NCBI RefSeq assembly: GCF_024763615.1
Contig: NC_077223.1
Location: 96,968,627 to 97,032,626, forward strand
Source: Phlebotomus papatasi
Lineage: Eukaryota > Arthropoda > Insecta > Diptera > Psychodidae
Length of the DNA stretch: 64,000 nucleotides
Direction: 5' to 3'
The notes under the pieces were generated by a model that saw nothing but the letters and a program-made list of their open reading frames with translations, was not told where the DNA came from and made no database searches. A program made the position numbers and the translations under genes. This document shows positions 12,291 through 24,772 of this stretch, in pieces; the stretch's first letter is position 1, and every line of letters starts with the position of its first letter.

Positions 12291-14642
12291 TCGGAGGCTC
12301 CTTGCGAGTTTTCGTAAAAATCTTGCTTTTTTGGTTGGAGATAGAAAATTAATTATGACAAAAACTAGAGAGATTATTATTGCTAGCATCTTGCAATTCT
12401 TGCAATAAAATTTGTGAGGAAATGTCGCAATATTATATCGATAACACATGTAACTGTGTCTCTCATCAATATGAGAACTACGAGTTTTAATAACTTTTTC
12501 GTGAAATAGCTCATGATTTTCTAAAAAGCAATTAGATTCAATCCTGAAATGAAAATTGAGGTAAAGCATGAAAAAGGATCTTATTCTTGTTAAAATGCTT
12601 GTTAAAATTAAAAAAAAAACTATAACAATTTTCCTGTACTAAAAGGAGCGAGAAAATATAGCGGAAGCATTAATCGTATTACAGCGATTTGATGAATAAT
12701 AGATGTGTAAATATTTCATAGAACAATCACAATTTGGGACAGAATGCATAAATGATTGAATCATCAATAATTCACATGGAATAGCGCACGTAATCAGAAT
12801 TGTAACAAAAAACTTCCTCCAACACTTTGCACTTTTACAGCGAGCTGAAGGACCCCAATTCACGAAGAGAAACTTTTAAACGGTGCAATAAGACGGGAAG
12901 GGGGCAAGATGGGGTGCGATAGAAAGTTTTTGAGGAATATTTCTGCAGAACTTAAATGAACGTTACACAATTTCCAATTTGTGAATTTGTTTCCGGTGAA
13001 AAATACATTCATCCCTCGATTTCCATTGATTTCCAATTGAATGGTGCTGGCGTGATGTCCTCTTACTCAGCTCCACCTTCCCCAAAATGCCATATCCACA
13101 AGGTAAATTTACGAAAGGTATGCACAATCAGACTTCCACACGCGCAATCTGCCGTAAAACTTTTCAATGAGTTTCTCGTTCAGCAAGAAACTTTCCTTCT
13201 GCTAAAGAAAGTCTCACACCTTTCTTAGTGTGTGTTTAAAAGTTGAAAATCCACCATTTTTTTCTAACGATAGTGAGAAACTTTCTCGAGGATTATTTTT
13301 TATCTTATGCCCAAGAATCTTCACGGAGAACCGTAATGTCTTCTGCTAGCAAAACTCGCCCAAGTGCACCATGAGGAAAAATAAATTTCCACTTTATCGT
13401 TTTTTTCCACCGTAGAATTACTCCAAAAGGACAAATTAACATATTTCTTCACGTGTCACTTTGGATAATTTTACGAGAAATATTCTAAAGACAATTTGTA
13501 CATTCCTTACATTATGTAACACTTTCAAAAAATGTCACATTTTCAAGGTTGAAAGTATTGCCAGTGGCATAAATAATTTATATTGCAGTAAATTTTATTT
13601 GAAACATAACATTTTAAAATGTTGTTATGCTAAAAGATTACATTTTACGTTGAAAATGTTGCGACATGGAAGTCAATATATTTGAAAGAGAATTTACTTT
13701 TCGATAAAATTTATTAAAAATGTTGGATTTTAATTGAGATATTTAGATATGTAGATTGAACGCAGTGTGTCTTACCTGAATTATCAACTCCTTCATCGAC
13801 ATAAAGAGGGGAAGTTGTATAGCTTCGTACGGAAAATTATGTCCAAGTTTCAAGATTTTTTATCGAGTGCTACAGAAGTAGGATTAGTTATATCACTATG
13901 CCAAAAAATCTCCTAGTTATATGTTCATATTTCCACCTTACAAAATGCCTGGAAATTCTTAGATTTTCTTCTAGAGAAAAATTTAAATTTTAGTGTTGAT
14001 TTTGATGAAGAGGGATTACAATTTACTACTATCAGAAATCTCTTTTTAAATAGACCTTTGCAAGTACGACGTTCATGTTTTTAATAAATTGAATTGAATT
14101 AAAATTGAATTACATTTTATTTTAGTTTTTTTTTTTTAATATATGCTCAACATTTTCAAGATATCTTGGAAACGTGTCTTTTTAATTTTTTCTCCATTGT
14201 TTTTTTGATTTTTTTTACTGGTTCTTTAAGAAATTACAGTGGATCTAAAAGACTCAAAAAACAACATGTTTTCTCTATTTTTCAACATAATAAAAGGTAT
14301 ATTTAATACAAGGTCCTAAAAATATAAAAATACAATATTTAAGCAATATATTTTTTTAAACTTTCATTTAAAAATATAAATTTCAGTCGTTGAGACCGGA
14401 TATTCGGAGACTTTTTTCGAAAAAAGTTTTAATAAATTGTAAAATAAGTTTGTATGTTATTATATGGATAAGCTTTAGATTTTAAAGCAAGAGATTAACC
14501 TCTATCTTAAATGTCTCAAATTACTAAATTCTAAATTACAATTTCTCCTAAATACTCACCTATTTTGAAATTATAGGAGGTAAGCCACAAACATCAAGTA
14601 AGAAAATCGCATTGTGGACTACCTATGAGAGCTGCTTTTTAA
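12291..14642. other. Single-copy-looking DNA, no gene
   Basis: No element ends or domains are recognised. A 90-codon open frame at 12956-13228 starts at an ATG in a somewhat GC-richer stretch, but resembles nothing known and lacks splice partners I can place. Runs of A and T dominate 14100-14400. Confidence 0.4.
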
Positions 14643-14948
14643 CCCTTTAAGGACGATTAGATTTTCCAGTGAACTAAACACAATTTTTTTTCTTCGCCCA
14701 TATGAAGTTATGTTTTGCTTTAAAAATTCACATATGCTTAACTCTTTAACCAATAGGGAAAATAATTTTTCCCGATTACCTGTAGTTATTTCATTCTAAT
14801 ATCTTTGTACGTCATCGTAAAGTAGAAGGCTGTAGAAGTTCTAGAATATTTTTTGCAAATTTTCGTAGGGAAGCTCCGTCCGGACACGGCAACACAAGCT
14901 GTGGAGTCTTCAACCCAAAAGATCAAAAAACTTACTCTTCTCCAGAGC

Positions 14949-14975
14949 TTTCGACAAGCTCCGTGTCTTTCTCAG
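14949..14975 (-). ncRNA. Hammerhead-like motif, inverted arm
   Basis: On the minus strand: CTGAGAA, a weakened stem (GACACGGAGCTTGTC), then GAAA. It is the partner of the motif at 15043; the changed core base and stem mismatch suggest decay. Confidence 0.25.
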
Positions 14976-15042
14976 AGGTCGAGTGCTCATACAAATATCT
15001 CGGAGACACAGCACCAAACACTCTTCAATCATAAGGAGACCA

Positions 15043-15069
15043 CTGAGGAAGACACGGAGCGTGTCGAAA
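15043..15069 (+). ncRNA. Hammerhead-like motif
   Basis: CTGAGGA, a perfect six-pair stem II (GACACG GAG CGTGTC), then GAAA. This fits the CUGANGA and GAAA core of hammerhead ribozymes. Stem I and stem III are not clearly formed in the flanks, so this is a structural resemblance only. Confidence 0.35.
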
Positions 15070-16236
15070 GCTTTGGAGAAGAGTGAGTTTCTTGATCTTT
15101 TGAGTTGAAGACTCCACAGCTTGTGTTGCCGTGTCCGGACGGAGCTTCCTTCCGAAAATTTTCACTGAAGATAAACGGCAATTCCCCCATGATTTTTTTC
15201 CAAATCTCCAGCTATTTGCTATATAGTAAATATTTATACTCAAAAGTGATGAATTTTCAAACGATTTTTATTATTTTTTATATTTTGGATTTTTTTGAAG
15301 AAAAAATCTTGGAATTATAAGCTGCAATAACTATACCTACCCTACATAATATTATTCATAATAACGAAGGTTATCATTAATTGGTATTGTCAAAAAATTG
15401 AATAAAATTGTTGGGCTATTTGTTTTCCTATCGTTCACAGAGGCAAAAAATATATCAAATTAGGCTCTGTTGGACTTTCCGATTTATGTAATCCCGATTA
15501 GATGTAAGACGTTTCTCAAGTTTTGTAAATCGATTTTATTGTTATTGTCGATTTTCAGTCCGAAAATGAACAATAAAAATTAAACTGATAAACAAAATTT
15601 GTAAATCGTCTTATATCTAATCTTGGAAAGACCAACAGATCTGAATCGGTCTATTTTTTGCCTCTATGAACGATAGGGATAAAAATATCCCAAAAATTTA
15701 AGTAATTTTTCTGAAAATACCAATGAATAATTTATTTTATAAATATTCTATTCTAATAATAATTTTCGTTTTACGTATGAATTGAATATTGTAGGTAGTT
15801 TTTATTTCCAAAAGCATTTTGCTTAAAAAAATTTCAATCATAAGAAATAAATAAAATTAATTATGAAATTGAGAATTTAAAAATTCGTCATTTTTTAGCT
15901 TAAATATTTAGTACATAGCATGTATTAACTACAGACTTGCAAAAAATATTCTTGATCCCTTCGACCTTCTGATTTACAATTATGTACAAACATTAAAAAA
16001 AACATCTTGAGGTAGTTAGGAAAAAGTATTTTCTTTATGTGATACCGGTGTTCCAATCGTCCTTAAATGATTAACCAAGGGGGTACTTGTAATTTAACAA
16101 AAAAAAAATTGTAAAATAGTACAATTTGCCAAGAATATTTTTTGAAAGTTTCAAGTCATTTAAAATAAAATTCTTACAGGATTTCTATAATTTCGGTTTG
16201 GGCAGGTTAACCTTACTTCTTGCCCTATTATGACTT

Positions 16237-16585
16237 AGGGCAGAATCACATTGACAGTGAAATGCTCACTGTATTTCGTTATTTTACGCATATTCATTGC
16301 AGTTTTTACGCAAATTCTCGATTATCGTATCTCATGCTCGGTGGCACTAGGTGAAAATAATATAAAAAAATTGAATAAATGAAACGAAAATGCGTTAAAC
16401 GGTAAGCAAAAAAACTGTACTTACAGTTTTTTTGCTCACCGTTTGTCGAACTTTCATTTTATTTCCTTTGAGATAAGGTAATACGGTAATGGAAAATTTG
16501 CGTAAGAATTGCAATGAAAATACGTAAAATAACGAAATATGATTAGGCTACGGCGAACATTTTATTACCAATGTGATTCTGTCCT
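16237..16585. mobile_element. Palindromic MITE, AGGGCAGAATCACATTG ends
   Basis: Nearly the whole 349 bp folds back on itself. Outer ends are AGGGCAGAATCACATTG and CAATGTGATTCTGTCCT, with matching inner blocks such as CGTTATTTTACG and CGTAAAATAACG. The centre is a run around AAAAAAACTGTACTTACAG. Non-coding. Confidence 0.75.
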
Positions 16586-18573
16586 TATGCTTGATGTTAT
16601 AAGTACAAGAAAAAAAAGCATAGCCCAAGTCTCACCTCGGCTTATCTCAAATTGATCTTTTTACAAATTGTTCTTTCAGTCTTTTCAAAACTTGTTTAGC
16701 ATTTTATCCAAAGTATGACTTTAGATCTAGACGACAGTAATTTGCAAGTAATCGTAAACTAAAAGGCAGTCAGAATGAAAATCAGTGAAAATATGTATAT
16801 TAGGTTTTCATGTAATGTAGATTACCTTTCCCCTTTGCATGTATTCAAATGAGGTGCATATGGATGAGTAGGTAGTTGATATTGCATTCCTCTGATTTGA
16901 CCATAAATTAAGTGAATTGTCCATATATGTTGGATGGTTGGGGGTGAGTATGGCTAAAACGATGTTTTTATTGACATTCAGCAAACACAATACAAAATTA
17001 CAGAGTGGGCCACATTTATTAATAGTGATCATTAAACTGGCTCATACTCTTTGGCGAGATTAATGACAGAATATGAGCAAAATTTAATTTGTGAGTTTCA
17101 ACCGTATTGCACTATAGTTTTTTTTATTTAAAGCGTCTGAATCTAAAAAAAATTGTATAGTTCTATAGTTTATTGCAATCCATGAGTCTATATTTATACT
17201 CATAGTGTAAAACCCACTGTGAAGCTATTAATTTTCTGGCAAAGTGCAATGTGTTCGTGTTAATTAAATCCATCATTACCTATAGGGCCATTCTACCAAG
17301 TCATATCAGTTCAATATTCATTATTAAAATGCTTCCCATATTCAGCCAGTACTATGTTCAATTTTTCCAAACATGACGTTTATTGAATGTTTGCTGGGGT
17401 GGAAAATTTAGCACATCACCATCAAACATTGCTTTTTTTCCATGGGAAAAATTCAAGGGAATTTCCATGCAAATGCTGAATGATTATTTTAAATCCCAGT
17501 TGAATCTTTTTCTGTCCGCCCTCATATTTTTATGAAAAATATTCCTTTGAGATGTTGGAGGCCTGAAGAAGGCATTTGGTACAACATTTGTTTTCTCATC
17601 ATCCTCATGCAAGGAGAAAAAAAAAGTTGATTTTCATTGAAGCGAAGGAAGGAGAAAAAGGATTTCAAATGTTACGGGCATCAAAGACAAATCTTGATGT
17701 GTCTGTTTTGTCACTTTTATCCCAGGGGCTGATAACATTGCAAAATAAGTCTCTGACTCATAAACAGCTTAATATTTTAAAGAAAGCTTAAGCAGAAAAC
17801 TCTCAATGTTGAATAAATAGTTTGATTTGCGAATCTTCCTCAATAAACACTTTGGTCACATCGCTAACTTTTGGCAATATCCAAACTTTGGAAAGTTTTT
17901 CTCAAGTTCTTGCACGTGTGAACCCCTTGCCAGATACCATCCCATCACCTCGTTCCATTGTTTTATATTTTTATCCTTGTTTGTTGTTTCACACGAGGCT
18001 GAAAGGGAATTGCTCTTAAAGAGGACTTCTCTCCCGGCAGGAGTTAAAGATACAAAAAAACGGGAGATTTAAATTGTGGAGGATTGAAAGTTTAGAAAAA
18101 GAAAGGCACAGAGAGAAAGATGTTTGCATATTGCCAGCGAAATTGTGTAAGGCAAAGAAGTTGACACGATTTATGTGCGGAGGAAATGAACCTGAAATTA
18201 TGTTAAACTTTCTTGAAAGAGAAATATTTGCCTCTTCGAGAGCAATAAACCAAGTAATAGCAAAAATTTTACCATTATGCCATCTCTGAGAATTTTTATA
18301 GGGACAAATGGAGCAGTTTGATCTTGTTAGGTGCTAGATCTTTTGAGAAATTTTTTTTGAATTGAATGGGTCGTTTTCTGTCTTATAGAAGAATAATATA
18401 AATAATTACTTTCCCGTAAAATTGATTTGGTGCTAAGGGGAACATGGTAATGTTGTTGGAAAAGGTAACAAGGTGAATTGTTAACTATAAGCAATTTGTT
18501 GTGAAATACATAGTGCCTTGTATTCATAGATAATCACTAATAAATGCAATTAAAAATGAACTAAAGATATAAA
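16586..18573. other. Single-copy-looking DNA, no gene
   Basis: No TIR ends or conserved domains. Short open frames (for example 17576-17791 and 17827-18072) overlap in different frames and look like chance. Confidence 0.4.
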
Positions 18574-19156
18574 TGAGGAGCCCGGAGCATGAACTGGGTT
18601 TACATTTTGCACGAGCCAAAGCTGCGTTCCCATTTTAACGAGGAAGAATTGGGAATAAGAACTTTCGGTGGCAGAATTGTGAAAAGAATTTTAGGGAGCT
18701 AGAAATGGGATTGACTATCGGTGTGAGTTTGCTATATGTATTGGTGTCGCTTCTCTGCCGCATCTCTCCATGATTAGATGGGAGGCTGAAACAATATCTA
18801 TACGGTACTTCTCATTCTCTATCGACAAAGATTATTTTGCACCATTTCGATTGAAAATATATTTTTCTGATTATTTTTCCTAAAATGATATGAACCAAAT
18901 TTATTTTCTCAACAAAAAAAAAGTATGTAGAGTTGCTTTCGTTTTGAAGGGCTTTTTTTACAGGAATGAAAAAAAATGTTTTTATGTAAGAACAAAACAA
19001 TTTTATGATAAAATTTAGATCCTCATAAATCTTCTAAGAATTTTTTTTTGTGATATGAGGCCATTTAGCCTCAAAAAAGTTCTCTTATATATTGGGATAT
19101 ATACAAGAAACATCAATAATTCAATTGGAATATCAAAAAAAAAAAACAATTCTTAA

Positions 19157-19668
19157 CCCTTTAAGGAGAACTCGTGACTCATAGAGAAAATAATTTTACC
19201 TGACTACCTAAAGTTATTTCTTTCTAATGTTTGTACGTAATTGTATTGTAGAAGGTTGAAGGAATCTGGAATAGTTTTTTTTTCAAATCTACAGCTATTT
19301 CCTATATAAAAAATATTTAAGCTCAAAAGTGACGAATTCTCAAATTACTGTATTGATGAATGTTTTTTATAATTTTTTTATTAACAATTTTTTTTTAACA
19401 AAGACCTTATAGGAATAGAAAGTACAATACTCATACATCATATTTTTCATTAGAGTGAAAATTTATCATTCATTGATATTTTCAGAAAAAATACTTAAGT
19501 TTTTGGGCTATTTTTGTCCCTATATCGTCAATAGAGGTAAGAAAACTACCCAATCCGACGCTGTTGGATTTTCCAAGGTTAGATGTAAGACGTTTTATTG
19601 TTTTTCTTTGTCGATTTTATTTTTATTGTTGATTTTCCGTCAGTAAAAAGTGTCTCGTCCTTAAAGAG
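19157..19668. mobile_element. piggyBac-like MITE, copy C
   Basis: About 512 bp flanked by TTAA at 19153-19156 and 19669-19672. Termini CCCTTTAAGGAGAACTC and CGTCCTTAAAGAG match copy A in inverted orientation. Non-coding. Confidence 0.7.
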
Positions 19669-19934
19669 TTAAGCAATTTGTGAAAGTTTTCACGGGAAAA
19701 AATTATAATTTACGTAAAACCCTTATGGCATCTATACTAGAGAAATTTATGTCCATATTTGACAGGTTTTCTTACACAAGCGTAGGGAATTTGGTTCAAT
19801 ATAGACATAAATTGGAAAAACCTCCAAAACATGAACCATATGTCAACAAAATTTTTGAAGTTCAGTCGTCTCACGGACTATTTTATTTCACCCGGATGAA
19901 GAGCCCACGAATACCCTTTTGAGGAAGAGATACT

Positions 19935-20250
19935 TTTCACTGACCAAAAATCAACAAAAATGAAACCGGTAAACAAAATCAATGAATCGTCTTACCTTTG
20001 AAAATCCAATAGAATCTGATTCGGTGTATGTTTTGCTTCTATGGACGACAGAGACAAAAACAGCCCAAAAATATTTTTTCTGACAATATCAATGAATGAT
20101 AATTTCCGCTCTAACGAAAAATAATATGCATAGTTATTGTACTTTCTAGTGGCCAGAGATTTTTGCTTAAAAAATTTTGGAAATATCAAAAAATATTAAA
20201 ATTCGTTCATAAATGCAGTATTTTGAAAATTCCTCACTTTTGAGCTTAAA
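19935..20250. mobile_element. piggyBac-like MITE fragment, copy D
   Basis: The interior from the CACTGACCAAAAATCAACAA side matches copy A over about 300 bp, including AAATCAATGA, TCTTACCT and GGACGACAGAGACAAAAACA. Both TTAA-bearing ends are missing or decayed. Confidence 0.5.
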
Positions 20251-20355
20251 ATTTTCTATATACACTTGCGTTTAAAATAATAGAATCATCCATGAAAATC
20301 CTACATTTTAACTTTTGCGATTTTTTACCAATTCATGGGAACAATCTTGATATAG

Positions 20356-20765
20356 CAATGCTCAAATAATTACTGAACATTTTTTTATTTTTTACTGATC
20401 ACTTTTTTTGTTTTTTACTGCTCATTATTAATTTTTTTCTGACCAATTTTTATTTTTTACTGCTTATTTTTAATTTTTTGCTGACCACTTTTTATTTTTT
20501 TACTGATAATTTTCAATTTTTTGCTGCTAATTTTTAATTTTTTACTGCTTTTTTTGCTGACCACTTTTAATTTTTTACTAATCAACTCAAATATTTCCAC
20601 TGATCGATTCTAAGCTTTTACTGACCAAACTTATCTTATTACTGACCAAATTTTACTTTTTACTGAAAAAATTCAATATTTTTACTGATAATTTCGAATT
20701 ATTTGCTGATAAAATTTAATTTTTTGCTGACCATTTTTAACTTTTTACTGCTCATTTATTTTTTC
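20356..20765. repeat. Degenerate TTTTTTACTGACCA minisatellite
   Basis: About 17 imperfect units of roughly 22-26 bp with consensus near TTTTTAATTTTTTACTGACC. Units vary between CTGACC, CTGCTC and CTGATA. It sits in the loop of the 3.1-kb inverted repeat. Confidence 0.7.
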
Positions 20766-21705
20766 CCATTTCTTATTTATTCTAATCTTTTTTACGTAAA
20801 GACTGTATATCTGTACCAAATACTTTATTAACACAATTTTTTAGTTTTCATAAATTTACTTTACGGATATTTGTGGCATTAATGCCTAAAAATGATCAAA
20901 AATACAGGAATATAATGAATTTTAAACAAAAGTAAGTTTCAGGCAAAATTTTCAGAAAAAATGAAGGCGCGCTATTTAAAACTCACAAAATTACAAAAAC
21001 GCTTAGTTTTAAAAGATAGGAATATTGAATAATTATAATTTTTATTGACAATAGGCATTACATTTTCTAAAAAAAAAAATAAAGCATGATCACGTATAAA
21101 GATTGATATTGTAACATAAAAACATCAAATTGGGGAAATTTCTGAAGTGTGCTATTAATGTTGCCGCCACTGTATATATACCAATAAATAAGAGAACTTT
21201 TTTGTGGCGGCTAAATGGCCTCATATCACAAAAAAAATTCTTAGAAGATTTATGAGGATCTAAATTTTATCATAAAATTGTTTTGTTCTTACATAAAAAC
21301 ATTTTTTTTTCATTCCTGTAAAAAAAGCCCTTCAAAACGAAAGCAACTCTACATACCTTTTTTTTGTTGAGAAAATAAATTTGGTTCATATCATTTTAGG
21401 AAAAATAATCAGAAAAATATATTTTCAATCGAAATGGTGCAAAATAATCTTTGTCGATAGAGAATGAGAAGTACCGTATAGATATTGTTTCAGCCTCCCA
21501 TCTAATCATGGAGAGATGCGGCAGAGAAGCGACACCAATACATATAGCAAACTCACACCGATAGTCAATCCCATTTCTAGCTCCCTAAAATTCTTTTCAC
21601 AATTCTGCCACCGAAAGTTCTTATTCCCAATTCTTCCTCGTTAAAATGGGAACGCAGCTTTGGCTCGTGCAAAATGTAAACCCAGTTCATGCTCCGGGCT
21701 CCTCA

Positions 21706-23084
21706 AATAAACGTAATTATAAAAACTACTCGACAAAAAAATTCCCTAAGAAAGAAATACCCAATAAAAAAGACACTTCATCCACTTCATAGTACATTTA
21801 GCACGCTTCTGTGCCGTACTGATGTGAAATCAACGTACCTATTTTCAATAAGGACACCAATTAGGCTTTAGAATTTTTAATGAACTACAAATTTAAATAT
21901 TTTCTCAATAATTCTGCACATAAGGCAAAGCTACGAAATTAATGAATAGGTACGCAAAGCTACGAATGAATGGAAAAGTAATGCTAAAGTATTGACAATG
22001 AACCACCTAAAAAAGAGAGGTTGGTATAGGAAATAAGTGTCGACATGCAGAGTTCAGTCGAATACAAAGCACATTCACTGTTCAGATCCATAAACCGAGG
22101 CTGGTTTACCGTGATTTAAAGCGGTGCACTCAGTCCCGGCATTATGCACTTCGGGATTATGCACCTGACGGAATTATGCACATACAATAATGAAAGTTTG
22201 CCTACCATTGGGAGTCAATTTATGAAATCAGTTTTGAAATATGCCTGAATGTATACTTGTCGCGACGCGGGAAATTTGAAAACACTGTGATTCTTTTTCA
22301 GAATAAAATTTTTATTTCTTTTATTAAGGTAAAATTTTTAAATATTCTATCCATTTATTGAATAAATCTTACCTAAAAGTACTGTCTGTAACGTATTTCT
22401 ATTAAACAGTTGAATTTTTAGTTTTGAAAACTTATACTTATAATGAGGCATGGCGGAAAGTGGTAATGTTTTGAATTGATTTTACCACCTATCGCCATTG
22501 CTTTTTAATAGGCGACGCTAACTTCACTTCATACATTCTTAGTTGTCAAATCTGCTTTGTTTACTTTCTGCAACAGTCTAATAATTTGATTTCCCAAATA
22601 AAACCGAAGAAAATTCATTTAAAGTGAGTAATAATAAGGTGGTCATGAGGAAAAAGAAATGCTGAATATATTCTTTGCATAATATTGCCCAAGATAGTCG
22701 AGTTTATACGTTTTCAAGAGGGTGGCGAGAAGTGGTTACAAAACTGGCGAAAAGTGGTAAAAAGTGGCGACGAAGTGGTTTTTTTGCATTGTTAATAAAA
22801 ATCAGTTTTTTAAATAGTCCAAAATTAAATAGGAGTACCACTTATCTGACGAATTTGGAGTAAATACATCTCAGTAACTTTGTGTCAAATTTGAGATATC
22901 TTATAATAAGGGGTCAAAAGTTATAGTCAAATTAATTTCACGTTTTTCTACAAGTGGCAATAAGTGATTACTCCACCCTACCGCCTTGGAGGTTACAATA
23001 GAACAGAAAAATGGGGAGTTCATAATGGGACCAAATAAGTGGCCTGGGTGCTGTGGTTCCGAAAGGTGCATGACCGACCCATTG
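21706..23084. other. Mixed AT-rich DNA, no gene
   Basis: A small cluster of ATTATGCAC words occurs at 22140-22170 and repeated AGTGGTAAAAAGTGGC words at 22720-22770. No full element or gene was recognised. Confidence 0.35.
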
Positions 23085-23345
23085 GCAAATCTTAATCTTA
23101 ACCTGATAAACCTTCTATAACTTGCAATAGTTGCTTTTATCAAAAAGACTCTTGAGGTCTAAAGAAAAATGCATAAAATATTACACATTAAAATTGGAAT
23201 TTTAGGCCCATTTTTTATTTTTGTTTTTTGAACCTAGGAAAAAAAGCCTACGCCCCCAAGTTTGTTAGAATATGTGAGGTCATGGATTAGCTATTAAAAT
23301 GTATGGCCATGAATTAGTAACTTGGAAAATAAATTACTTAACTGC
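23085..23345 (-). repeat. Diverged relative of the 10-kb TIR element
   Basis: On the minus strand this stretch follows 10070-10310: shared words include GCAACTATT.CAAGTTATAGA, TAATATTTTATGCATTTTT and CCAAGTTACTAA. It has no recognisable ends, so it is treated as an old fragment. Confidence 0.45.
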
Positions 23346-23854
23346 AACATTACGAAATCTTTCCCTACCTATTTTCTTACCAATTTTGGAAAATTCTTCG
23401 AATTTAAAATTTACGTTGATTTTTACTGCAAGACTATTGCTGAATGAATCGTTCGACGTATCAACAAATTTTTCCAGGGGAGAATCCTTGCATTAAACTA
23501 TTTTTATTATTCCTATATGTTAACCTTATCAACACAAACTTGCTATCACATGCTGCAGAGACTTGAATAAATCGTCTCAACCGCAATTTTTCATTTCCTA
23601 GTAGAAAAAAACATGCTTATTTAATAAAAAAAAAACATATTTTTGAACTCTTGAATCATCACTGTACAGAATGGAGTTATTTTTCTACCATTTTATAATT
23701 CTAAAGAACAATTGAAGCCACTGGAAAATTATCAGTTCCCGCTTCATTTTTAAACCATGTCCCAGGAGATTTTTTTGATGCAAAATAACGTTTACAAAAA
23801 TCTCTAAAACAATGTAATTCTATATCGTAAAGAGTCTCACTTGTGTTTGTTATG
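23346..23854. other. AT-rich spacer, no gene
   Basis: I see nothing beyond ordinary AT-rich sequence in this stretch of about 500 bp. Confidence 0.4.
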
Positions 23855-24265
23855 CAGTCTTCAGACTAGAGGTTTAGCCCAGTTCCCGACGGTCTTAAAA
23901 TCCTAAATAGCAACAAATTTTATTGCTTTTAAGAATTTAAGGTCATGTGTGCTTAATAATCCAATTATAAGTCTAATTTTTCCAAAAAATCATGATTGTT
24001 GAAAAATTAGAGCCGTTATACGGGCTTCAGACCCAAGGCTTAGCCATATGGCTTAACTCCTCTAATATCTTATCAGTCAAGATTTTTTGGAAAAATTTGA
24101 CTTAGGATTGGATTATCAAGGGCAAATAACATATTACAATTTGAAAAATAAATAAAATCTGTTGCTGTTTAAGGTTTTGAGACCCTCGGGAACTGGGCTA
24201 AACCTCTAGTCTGAAGACGGTTTTAAGCCATATGGCTAAGTCTCAACTCTAAAGCCCGTATTAGA
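23855..24265. mobile_element. MITE complex, GTCTTCAGACTAGAGG ends
   Basis: Two interlocked pairs of inverted repeats are visible. One is GTCTTCAGACTAGAGGTTTA (23858) with TAAACCTCTAGTCTGAAGAC (near 24199). The other is ACGGGCTTCAGACCCAAGG (24018) with its partner near 24224-24263, both next to GCCATATGGCTTA. The pattern suggests two copies, one rearranged into the other. A related element lies at 51363-51708. Confidence 0.55.
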
Positions 24266-24269
24266 TTCA

Positions 24270-24505
24270 GATGCAGCCTAAATCCCGAAAGCTAGAATTC
24301 CGAATGTTAAAAATCCTGAAAAGAATGAAATTATATGGAGAATTATGCATAGAATAATTTCCCAAGACACAGAAAATTTCCCTTTGCCTCCAGCAAGCCT
24401 AAGTGCAATCGTGAGAGTAGCTATGATATTTTTAAGAATTCGGGATTATGGCTTTCGGGATTTTGGCTTCCGGGATTTTGGCTTTCGGGATTTTGACTGG
24501 GACCT
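24270..24505. mobile_element. CCCGAAAG foldback element, copy 2
   Basis: Left end AGATGCAGCCTAAATCCCG; right end three TTTTGGCTTTCGGGA-type units ending GACTGGGACC. The core matches copies 1, 3 and 6 (for example CAAGACACAGAAAATTTCCC). Confidence 0.6.
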
Positions 24506-24772
24506 GTTAGATTTTCTGATAAATCAAAACTGGTTTAATCGGTTATGAACCGACAATGATAACCGATATAACCGATATCTATTTTTATCAGATTTCTACG
24601 GTCCTTTGAGAAATTCATAAATCAGTTTAAATATTCTGTAAATCGTGCTTAAAACAAATTCAGCAGTTCGAAAAATCGTTACGAAAGGCTCTAACTCGTG
24701 AGCGGGATACTGTTCTCGTGAATTCGATTTTTGAAGAATTTTATTGACATAAGTAAATGATGTAAAGCTACA

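Larger units (their letters stand above)
14868..15150. repeat. Palindromic insertion with hammerhead-like motifs
   Basis: Two arms of about 110 bp face each other: one opens GGGAAGCTCCGTCCGGACAC, the other closes with its complement. Each arm carries a CTGA(G)(R)A - GACACGG stem - GAAAGC motif. The arms are about 90-95% alike by eye. The block is GC-richer than the MITE it interrupts and is probably a separate retroelement-derived fragment, possibly Penelope-like. Confidence 0.5.
14643..16070. mobile_element. piggyBac-like MITE, inverted dimer
   Basis: Outer TTAA tetranucleotides are present at 14639-14642 and 16071-16074. The left terminus is CCCTTTAAGGACGATTAG; the right terminus (CGTCCTTAAATGA) is degenerate. 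A second TTAACTCTTTAA end lies at about 14739. The element runs forward to about 15560 and then continues as a reversed copy to the right end, so it is a head-to-head dimer. The forward copy is interrupted by the palindrome at 14868-15150. Confidence 0.6.
18574..21705. mobile_element. 3.1-kb inverted repeat / foldback element
   Basis: Arms 18574-19107 and 21167-21705 are near-identical inverted copies of about 530 bp. Outer ends are TGAGGAGCCCGGAGCATGAA and its complement. The arms contain GC-richer sequence (AGCTGCGTTCCCATT, GCCGCATCTCTCCATG) unlike the AT-rich loop. The loop holds a piggyBac-like MITE, a partial one and a minisatellite. No transposase is visible. It may be a non-autonomous foldback transposon or a segmental inverted duplication. 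Confidence 0.55.

Noticed and set aside
24345..24548. Open frames with repeated Arg-Asp-Phe-Gly (also near 29286, 37792, 60194 and 60401)
   Set aside because: They are translations of the CCCGAAAG tandem units of a non-coding foldback element.
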